From NCBI GenBank assembly GCA_017609245.1, contig JAFCEI010000021.1:1-9697 (forward strand): a stretch of DNA of 9,697 nt, given 5' to 3'. The DNA comes from Candidatus Woesearchaeota archaeon (lineage in GTDB: Archaea; Nanobdellota; Nanobdellia; Woesearchaeales; JAFCFN01). Shown here one piece after another: positions 5,361-9,697 of the stretch. The notes beneath the pieces were generated by a model that made no database searches, was not told the DNA's origin, and saw nothing but the letters and a program-made list of their open reading frames with translations. Both the position numbers and the translations under genes were made by a program. Each line of letters begins with the position of its first letter. The stretch's first letter is position 1.

Positions 5361-5945
5361 ATGAATGATGTTTTGAAAAAGACGTGGCATTTTATATGGC
5401 ATGAGGATTCTGCACTAAGCTGGATTGTAAACATAATCCTGGCTTTTATTATCATAAAATTTCTTTTATATCCTGGACTTGGACTGGTGTTGAGCACAAC
5501 ACACCCTATCGTGGCTGTTGTCTCAAGCTCAATGGAGCATGATGCTGGTTTTGACAAGTGGTGGCAGGAAAATGAGAATTTTTACAGGGGTTTTAACATA
5601 AATAGAGATGAGTTTTCTGAATTCAGGTTCAAGAACGGGTTTAACAAAGGCGATATAATGGTGCTTGGAAGCGGCAGGCCTGAAAAGATAGATGTTGGGG
5701 ATACGATTGTGTATATGAGCGGAAGGCCAGACCCTATAATCCATAGGGTTATCGAAAAAAAGCAGGTTGACGGAGAATGGGTTTTTCAGACAAAAGGCGA
5801 CAATAATGCTGACCAGATAAAAACTTCTGCCTTGGATGAGACAAAAGTATTGGAAGAGCATATTATTGGCAGAGCCTTATTCCGCGTGCCTTTGTTAGGT
5901 TATATCAAAATACTGTTTGTAGAGGTAATAGATATTTTCAGATGA
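5361..5945 (+). CDS. Signal peptidase I, archaeal/ER (Sec11) type, with a long insert
   Basis: This membrane serine protease removes signal peptides from exported proteins. The 194-residue product has an N-terminal membrane segment (about 20-45), the catalytic SSSM (nucleophile S57 before M58), a histidine in place of the bacterial lysine (H128 in DPIIHRVI) and the GDNNADQ box (D147, D151), so it is the Ser-His-Asp class. The C-terminal end (LLGYIKILFVEVIDIF) may form a second membrane contact. Between the nucleophile and the conserved GDIMVL (97-102) lie about 38 residues containing WW (67-68), ENFYRGFN and FRFKNGFN, longer than in compact Sec11 homologues. It overlaps the next gene by 4 bp (ATGA). 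Likely substrates include the three exported proteins encoded just upstream. Confidence 0.9.
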   Translation: MNDVLKKTWHFIWHEDSALSWIVNIILAFIIIKFLLYPGLGLVLSTTHPIVAVVSSSMEHDAGFDKWWQENENFYRGFNINRDEFSEFRFKNGFNKGDIMVLGSGRPEKIDVGDTIVYMSGRPDPIIHRVIEKKQVDGEWVFQTKGDNNADQIKTSALDETKVLEEHIIGRALFRVPLLGYIKILFVEVIDIFR

Positions 5946-6256
5946 TGTTTTGCCCTAAATGCGGATCATTGCTCAAGCCTGCCAGAGAGGGTGATAAGAA
6001 ATTCTTGGTATGTTCTTGCGGCTTTAAGTCAGAGGCAGAGGGCTTTAAGCTGAAAGAGGCTGTAAAAAAAGAGAGCAAAAAGATAGAGGTTGTTGATGAG
6101 GATATGAACACTCTGCCGACAACAGAGGTTGAATGCCCTAACTGCGGAAATAAAGAAGCATACTGGTGGCTTGTTCAGACAAGGGCTGCTGACGAGGCTG
6201 CTACAAGATTCCTGAAATGCACTAAATGCAAGCACACCTGGAGAGAATATGACTGA
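5942..6256 (+). CDS. tfs: Transcription factor S (TFIIS/RpoM-like RNA cleavage factor)
   Basis: TFS enters the RNA polymerase secondary channel and stimulates cleavage of backtracked RNA. The 104 residues give the full two-ribbon form: an N-terminal zinc ribbon (C4-x2-C7, C24-x-C26, then GF), a charged linker and a C-terminal ribbon (C65-x2-C68, C93-x2-C96). The tip hairpin QTRAADEAATRF holds the acidic D84-E85 pair that positions the catalytic metal. The start could be either of two adjacent ATGs (5942 or 5945); both give MFCPKCG. With 5942 it overlaps the signal peptidase stop as ATGA, suggesting coupled translation. The best upstream AGAGGT (5921-5926) is 15 nt away, too far for a normal Shine-Dalgarno. 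The last 8 bp overlap the DUF167 gene. Confidence 0.93.
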   Translation: MMFCPKCGSLLKPAREGDKKFLVCSCGFKSEAEGFKLKEAVKKESKKIEVVDEDMNTLPTTEVECPNCGNKEAYWWLVQTRAADEAATRFLKCTKCKHTWREYD

Positions 6257-6470
6257 GACATTTACAGTCAATGTAAAGCCTAATTCTTCTAAAAATCAGA
6301 TAGTTGATATTGACAAAGACAATAAGACAATGACAGTAAAGATTGCTGCTGTTCCTGACAAAGGCAAGGCAAACAAGGAACTGATAAATTTTCTTTCAAA
6401 GGAATTCAAGAAAAAGGTCGATATTGTAAAAGGGCTGAAAAGCAGGAAAAAAATAATTGCCTTATCTTAG
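6249..6470 (+). CDS. DUF167 (YggU-type) small protein
   Basis: The 73-residue product matches the small conserved DUF167 family found in bacteria and archaea, whose function is not established. Characteristic segments are FTVNVKPNSSKNQIV (residues 5-19), the KIAAVPDKGKANKELINFLSKEF core (32-54) and VDIVKGLKSRKKIIAL at the end. A Shine-Dalgarno GGAG (6240-6243) lies 5 nt before the ATG, inside the TFS gene. The start overlaps TFS by 8 bp. The 3' end overlaps the convergent dUTPase gene by 9 bp. Confidence 0.88.
   Translation: MTETFTVNVKPNSSKNQIVDIDKDNKTMTVKIAAVPDKGKANKELINFLSKEFKKKVDIVKGLKSRKKIIALS
6447..6453 (-). terminator. Candidate T7 terminator for the dUTPase transcript
   Basis: On the minus strand a run of seven T begins 8 bp after the dUTPase stop (6462-6464), inside the 3' end of the convergent DUF167 gene. 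It is short for an archaeal T-tract terminator but is the only candidate there. Confidence 0.3.
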
Positions 6471-6893
6471 GCCCGTGCTTCCAAATCCTCCTGATCCTCT
6501 TTTGGTCTTGTTAAGCTTTTCTTCAGACAGCTTCATATTTTCAACCTTGTTCAGGACCATCTGGGCTATTTTTTGGTTTTTGAATATCTTTTGAGAGGTG
6601 CTGCTGTGGTTTATGAGTATGACTTTTATCTCGCCCCTATAGTCTGAGTCTATTGTCCCAGGGGAGTTCAATACAGTTATCCCCTGTTTTAAGGCAAGCC
6701 CTGATTTTGGCCTTATCTGAATCTCATATCCTTTTGGGATGGCAACACGTATTCCTGTCGGGATCAATGCCCTGTGGCCAGGAGGTATCAGAAATTCTTC
6801 TATAGAATACAGGTCCATACCTGCATCTGTCTCATGAGCATAACTTGGAATAATAGAATCTTCATATACTTTTTGCACTTTTATCTTGGTCAT
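6462..6893 (-). CDS. dut: dUTP pyrophosphatase (trimeric dUTPase)
   Basis: The enzyme hydrolyses dUTP to dUMP and PPi, keeping uracil out of DNA and supplying dUMP for ThyX. The 143 residues hold all five trimeric dUTPase motifs: AGMDLYS (24-30), RPKSGLA (61-67), the NSPGTIDSDYRGEI motif (76-89) with the catalytic Asp and the specificity hairpin, KIAQMV (108-113), and the glycine-rich C-terminal arm RGSGGFGSTG (132-141). The TIDSDYRGE form and the phosphate-loop motif 5 point to dUTPase rather than dCTP deaminase. The start overlaps the stop of the upstream kinase-deaminase gene as ATGA, so the two enzymes that make dUMP are translated from one mRNA. No strong Shine-Dalgarno is seen, which fits coupled translation. 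Confidence 0.95.
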   Translation of the reverse strand: MTKIKVQKVYEDSIIPSYAHETDAGMDLYSIEEFLIPPGHRALIPTGIRVAIPKGYEIQIRPKSGLALKQGITVLNSPGTIDSDYRGEIKVILINHSSTSQKIFKNQKIAQMVLNKVENMKLSEEKLNKTKRGSGGFGSTGLR

Positions 6894-7903
6894 TCTTTTT
6901 TAATCCAGTCTTTCACGTCAAATTTTTGTATTGTTCCGTCAGCATTTTTGATGACCACCTGCTCCAGGCCGGCATTTATTATCACCCGCTTGCACAGCTT
7001 GCACGGCTCAATGCCTGATATCAGGCCAGTTGATACTGTTCTCCCAAAAAGATACAGCTTTCCGCCTATGACTGATGTGCCTGACCTTGCAGCGCTTATC
7101 ACAGCATTCATCTCAGCATGCACTGACCTGCACAGCTCATATCTCTGGCCAGAGGGAATTTTCATCTCTTCTCTGATACATTTGCCAATATCTGTACAGT
7201 TATCTGCACCTCTTGCAGCACCGCAATATCCTGAAGAGACTATCTGGTCGTCTTTTACGATGATCGCCCCAAAATGCCTTCTCAGGCACGTGGCTCTTCT
7301 TGAGACAGCTTCTGCAATCCCAAGGTAGTATTCATCTTTTGAAGGCCGTTTTTTTATCAGCTGTATCCTCAAGTCATGTATGAGCTTGTCAAGTTTGGCA
7401 TATAGTTGCTTAAAATCACCATCATTTATCACTTTGATTTCTGCCATCTTTTGGCATTTCTTCAGCTGCTGGCCAGGACCCTTTGTCTGTGACTCGAATT
7501 TTTCCATTTTCAGGAATTCTTTGAATGTCTTTGGATCTTCTTCCCTATCTCTTTTTGACATCCTTTTAAATCTAAGTTCAGAAGGAGCTTCAACACTTAT
7601 TAAGAAGAAATCAGGCCTTTTTCTAAGAACATTTATCTCTGCAGAATGCCTTATTGAGCTCACGACGTAATCGCTCATATCGCCGAAAAGGCTCAGTGCT
7701 CTCTCTGCAAGGACTGAATTGCCATATTTTGCTCTTAGCTTGTTTCCAAGCTCCTGCAGGTTTTTCCTTGTTTTCTTTATTCCCTGCCTGTCTGCCTCTT
7801 CCCTTATAGCATCTGATAAGGAATAATGAACAAACCTTTTTTTCAGATACTCTGCAACTGTATCTTTTCCAGCGCAAAATGAACCTGTCAGCCCGATTAT
7901 CAT
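6890..7903 (-). CDS. P-loop nucleotide kinase-like domain fused to dCMP deaminase
   Basis: The 337-residue protein has two domains. Residues 1-175 form a P-loop kinase fold: Walker A GSFCAGKDT (7-15, K13 present), SLSDAIREEADRQG (28-41), VVSSIRHSAEINVLR and an Arg-rich lid RFKRMSKRDREEDP (111-124), like dephospho-CoA kinase, dNMP kinase and archaeal UPF0200 proteins. Residues 185-337 are a zinc cytidine/dCMP deaminase: HAE (262-264, E264 the proton shuttle) and PCKLC (300-304) bind the catalytic zinc. The cysteines at 227, 236, 242 and 258 belong to the GYCGAARG...C...C...ELCRSVHAE segment. GYCG replaces the GYNG of classical dCMP deaminases. Its probable reaction is dCMP to dUMP, agreeing with the overlapping dut gene and divergent thyX. 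The kinase substrate is unknown; dNMP is a guess. Confidence 0.85.
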   Translation of the reverse strand: MIIGLTGSFCAGKDTVAEYLKKRFVHYSLSDAIREEADRQGIKKTRKNLQELGNKLRAKYGNSVLAERALSLFGDMSDYVVSSIRHSAEINVLRKRPDFFLISVEAPSELRFKRMSKRDREEDPKTFKEFLKMEKFESQTKGPGQQLKKCQKMAEIKVINDGDFKQLYAKLDKLIHDLRIQLIKKRPSKDEYYLGIAEAVSRRATCLRRHFGAIIVKDDQIVSSGYCGAARGADNCTDIGKCIREEMKIPSGQRYELCRSVHAEMNAVISAARSGTSVIGGKLYLFGRTVSTGLISGIEPCKLCKRVIINAGLEQVVIKNADGTIQKFDVKDWIKKE

Positions 7904-7923
7904 AGAAAATCCATGGGCAGGGA

Positions 7924-7932
7924 TTTATTAAA
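7924..7932 (-). promoter_or_regulatory. Candidate TATA box for the kinase-deaminase/dut pair
   Basis: On the minus strand TTTAATAAA is centred 25 bp before the ATG at 7903, with no Shine-Dalgarno, again suggesting a leaderless mRNA. It lies in the 117-bp divergent gap shared with thyX. A second ATG 10 bp upstream (7913) opens only a four-codon frame and is not used. Confidence 0.5.
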
Positions 7933-7973
7933 GTTTTACTATGATAAAATAGGTATAATTCAGGATATAAATG

Positions 7974-7983
7974 TTTAAATATT
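7974..7983 (+). promoter_or_regulatory. Candidate TATA box and Shine-Dalgarno for thyX
   Basis: TTTAAATATT is centred about 43 bp before the thyX ATG at 8021. A start near 8004-8005 gives a leader of about 17 nt that contains AGGGG (8012-8016), 4 nt before the ATG. So thyX appears to use a short Shine-Dalgarno leader while the divergent gene looks leaderless. Confidence 0.5.
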
Positions 7984-8020
7984 TTGATGCAGACTCTTTT
8001 TTGATTCTGACAGGGGTTTT

Positions 8021-8734
8021 ATGGAATCTAAACTTTATGTTGAACTTCTTAGGCATACGCCTGATCCTGAGGAGCTTGTAGCAATGGCTGCAAGATTATG
8101 TTATTCTCAAACTGGTATAAAGGACCTGAAAGATAAGGTGTCTGCTGATGACCAGTCAAAATTCATAGAAAAGCTGATCAGCATGGGGCATCTTTCTCCG
8201 CTTGAGCATATATGCTTTACTTATGGAATTGAGGGCATCTCGAGAGCAGCTTCTCACCAGTTAGTCAGGCATAGGATAGCTTCTTATTCGCAGCAAAGCC
8301 AAAGATATGTTGATGCTAACAATTTTGATTATATCACACCTCCCACAGTTAAAGAAAAAGGTCTTGAGAGCGAGTTTATGAGAGATATGGATTACCTAAA
8401 TGACATATATGTGAAATACAAGGATTTATACAAGATAGGGAATGGCTCAAAAGAGGATGCGCGTTTTGTGCTGCCAAATGCTGCAGAGACAAAAATCATA
8501 GTTACCATGAATGCAAGGGAGTTGCTTCATTTTTTTTCAAAAAGAACCTGCAACAGGGCGCAGTGGGAGATAAGGGCAATGGCAAAAGACATGCTGAAGC
8601 TCTCTTATGATGTAGCTCCGACAATATTCAAGTATGCTGGACCAGGATGCGTGACTGATAAGTGCCACGAGGGTAGCATGAGCTGCGGCAGACCTGATGA
8701 TGTAAGAAAAGAGTTTGCGAGGTATCTCAATTGA
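8021..8734 (+). CDS. thyX: Flavin-dependent thymidylate synthase
   Basis: ThyX makes dTMP from dUMP using methylene-tetrahydrofolate, FAD and NADPH. The 237-residue length is usual. The ThyX motif RHRx7S is exact (R83-H84-R85 to S93, in RHRIASYSQQSQR). Also present are HLSPLEH (57-63), EDARFVLP (145-152) and the dUMP-site RTCNRAQWEIR (175-185). The C-terminus, after YAGPGC, has three cysteines (C210, C215, C222) in a CVTDKCHEGSMSCG pattern found in a subset of ThyX proteins. The ATG at 8021 has AGGGG at 8012-8016. The stop TGA overlaps the TTG start of the kinase-like gene, so the two are coupled. The divergent deaminase/dut pair supplies its substrate. No thyA or DHFR gene is visible here, consistent with ThyX, which does not produce dihydrofolate. 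Confidence 0.95.
   Translation: MESKLYVELLRHTPDPEELVAMAARLCYSQTGIKDLKDKVSADDQSKFIEKLISMGHLSPLEHICFTYGIEGISRAASHQLVRHRIASYSQQSQRYVDANNFDYITPPTVKEKGLESEFMRDMDYLNDIYVKYKDLYKIGNGSKEDARFVLPNAAETKIIVTMNARELLHFFSKRTCNRAQWEIRAMAKDMLKLSYDVAPTIFKYAGPGCVTDKCHEGSMSCGRPDDVRKEFARYLN
8719..8723 (+). promoter_or_regulatory. Shine-Dalgarno GAGGT that selects a TTG start
   Basis: GAGGT lies 7 nt before TTG at 8731, inside the last codons of thyX. It supports TTG as the true start of the kinase-like gene, giving MKKYIDLVVGG, which begins at the first beta strand before the P-loop as expected. Confidence 0.65.
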
Positions 8735-9687
8735 AAAAATATATTGATCTAGTCGTAGGCGGGCCTGACATGAGCGGGACAGGGACACAGATTAGGGATA
8801 TAATTGATTTTTTCCAGTCCCAGGACATGAAGGTCAGGGATCTGAGGGGGACAGAGATATGCGCGCTGTTCCATGCAGACAGATTTTCAAAATATAACAA
8901 TGATCATATGAGTTTTGGAGAATTTTTTAAAGATGAAAATGTGTCTGATGAAGACAAGCAAGATTTTATATTTGAAGCGACAAAGCGCCTGATAGGAGAT
9001 GGCAGGACAAATGAAGATCTTAGGGTAGCTTCTTTTTTGGAGAATAGGGTAAGCACTTATGTCAATCCAGATTCTGCAGATGTCTGGATCATGGAGGAGC
9101 CTACAAAAAGAGGGGCTGGACAGGTGAACAGGGCAATTGAGCAGAACAGGACAGAGTATGACAGCAAACTTCATCCTCTTGCTGCAGCATATGCTCATCA
9201 AACATACAGGATTGATGAATTTCTTCGCTTTAGAAGAGTTTTAAGGGAGAAAAATAAGATTATCATAAGAAGCAGAAGCGAGGAATCAGGGTGTTATCAG
9301 GTATTTGATAAGCAGCTGCTGCCTAATGGAATCCACAAAGAGCAATACATAACCTTGCCAGGACATAATTTTGCGTTTGGACAGCCTCCGACGCACATAT
9401 TCATAGTGCATGCGCCTGCTGACTGGACAAGGGAACAGTATTTTAAGATGAAAGGGGAAAGAAGCAGTGGAAGGCTGATCGATGACCATGAGGCAAATGT
9501 TGATTACCAACTTTTGGTCAACTACAGGTATGCAACAGACTGGCTTGACAGCATGTACAGGGTTGCATGCGGGCTGTACGAGTCAGATATGCCAGAAATA
9601 GTGAGGTTTAACATGTATGACAGCAAAGAACAGATCAAGCAGCAGATGACCAACAAAATAAAAGAGATATTAGAAAAGAACTCCTGA
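8731..9687 (+). CDS. Thymidylate-kinase-like protein with altered P-loop and large insertion
   Basis: The 318-residue product looks like a thymidylate kinase (about 200-215 residues) with an extra block. The opening VVGGPDMSGTGTQIRDIIDFF (8-28) aligns with the P-loop start of Tmk (GxDGxGKTTQ), but the Walker A lysine is threonine (T17). About 80 unfamiliar residues follow (35-115), including HADRFSKY. Then come Tmk-like blocks: WIMEEPTKRGAGQVNRAI (119-136, as in EPT/EPGG), HPLAAAYAHQTYR (148-160, where Tmk has FAADR), NKIIIRSRSEESGCYQ (175-190, where Tmk has a DRY motif), then PPTHIFIVHAP and a lid-like KGERSSGRL (241-249). Several catalytic positions are changed. Start TTG overlaps the thyX stop (TTGA), so the two are coupled, which supports a role in dTMP metabolism. 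It may be an unusual kinase, a pseudoenzyme or a regulator. Confidence 0.65.
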   Translation: MKKYIDLVVGGPDMSGTGTQIRDIIDFFQSQDMKVRDLRGTEICALFHADRFSKYNNDHMSFGEFFKDENVSDEDKQDFIFEATKRLIGDGRTNEDLRVASFLENRVSTYVNPDSADVWIMEEPTKRGAGQVNRAIEQNRTEYDSKLHPLAAAYAHQTYRIDEFLRFRRVLREKNKIIIRSRSEESGCYQVFDKQLLPNGIHKEQYITLPGHNFAFGQPPTHIFIVHAPADWTREQYFKMKGERSSGRLIDDHEANVDYQLLVNYRYATDWLDSMYRVACGLYESDMPEIVRFNMYDSKEQIKQQMTNKIKEILEKNS

Positions 9688-9697
9688 TCTATTCTTC

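Noticed and set aside
6774..7670. Plus-strand open frames of 184 and 96 codons opposite dUTPase and the kinase-deaminase
   Set aside because: The minus-strand products carry complete catalytic motifs; the plus-strand frames show no recognisable domains or ribosome binding sites.
6890..7903. Calling the kinase-deaminase fusion an anti-phage dCTP deaminase system
   Set aside because: The domain order is similar, but neighbours are dUTPase, ThyX and other housekeeping genes and there is no mobile or defence context; kept only as a hypothesis to test.
1..9697. CRISPR arrays, tRNA or rRNA genes, insertion sequences
   Set aside because: No regularly spaced repeats, no tRNA-like T-loop with matching arms and no transposase-like protein or terminal inverted repeats were seen.

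Overview
The window is archaeal. It carries aIF5B, aEF-1 beta, the archaeal translation zinc ribbon, archaeal RtcA, transcription factor S and an ER-type (Ser-His-Asp) signal peptidase. AT-rich TATA-like boxes lie about 25-28 bp before several start codons, and gene ends carry T-rich tracts. Small compact genes, overlapping reading frames, ThyX, and a signal peptidase with a long Trp-rich insert suggest a DPANN-type archaeon (Woesearchaeota/Pacearchaeota-like). That placement is inference from protein style, not a search.

Layout. Positions 1-2130 (minus strand) hold a translation/RNA group: rtcA, a 57-aa zinc ribbon, aEF-1 beta, and the first 171 codons of aIF5B, which runs off the left edge. 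Divergent from rtcA, positions 2184-4954 (plus) hold three exported or membrane proteins: a membrane-anchored winged-helix regulator, then two secreted coiled-coil proteins (one Gln-rich, one very acidic with a DUF5667-like segment and eight N-glycosylation sequons). A striking T-tract terminator closes this set. Positions 5029-6470 (plus) hold a tightly packed cluster: stand-alone MetRS-beta-type tRNA-binding protein, signal peptidase, transcription factor S and a DUF167 protein. It meets tail-to-tail, with a 9-bp overlap, the minus-strand pair at 6462-7903: dUTPase and a P-loop kinase/dCMP deaminase fusion. Divergent from that pair, 8021-9687 (plus) holds thyX and a thymidylate-kinase-like gene with a degraded P-loop.

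The right third reads as a pyrimidine deoxynucleotide module. dCMP deaminase and dUTPase both feed dUMP, ThyX methylates it to dTMP, and a kinase step should follow. The obvious kinase candidate lacks the Walker A lysine, which leaves open whether it or the kinase domain fused to the deaminase does that job. In the middle, the signal peptidase could process the three neighbouring exported proteins, all of which have a predicted A|Q cleavage site.

Initiation appears to come in two styles. Several first genes (1021, 2130, 2184, 7903) have a TATA-like box centred about 25-28 bp before the ATG and no clear Shine-Dalgarno, which predicts leaderless mRNAs. Other genes (3184, 3899, 5029, 6249, 8021, 8731) have good Shine-Dalgarno sites. 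No tRNA, rRNA, CRISPR array, insertion sequence or obvious transferred island was seen. The longest gene-free stretch is 142 bp (3042-3183).
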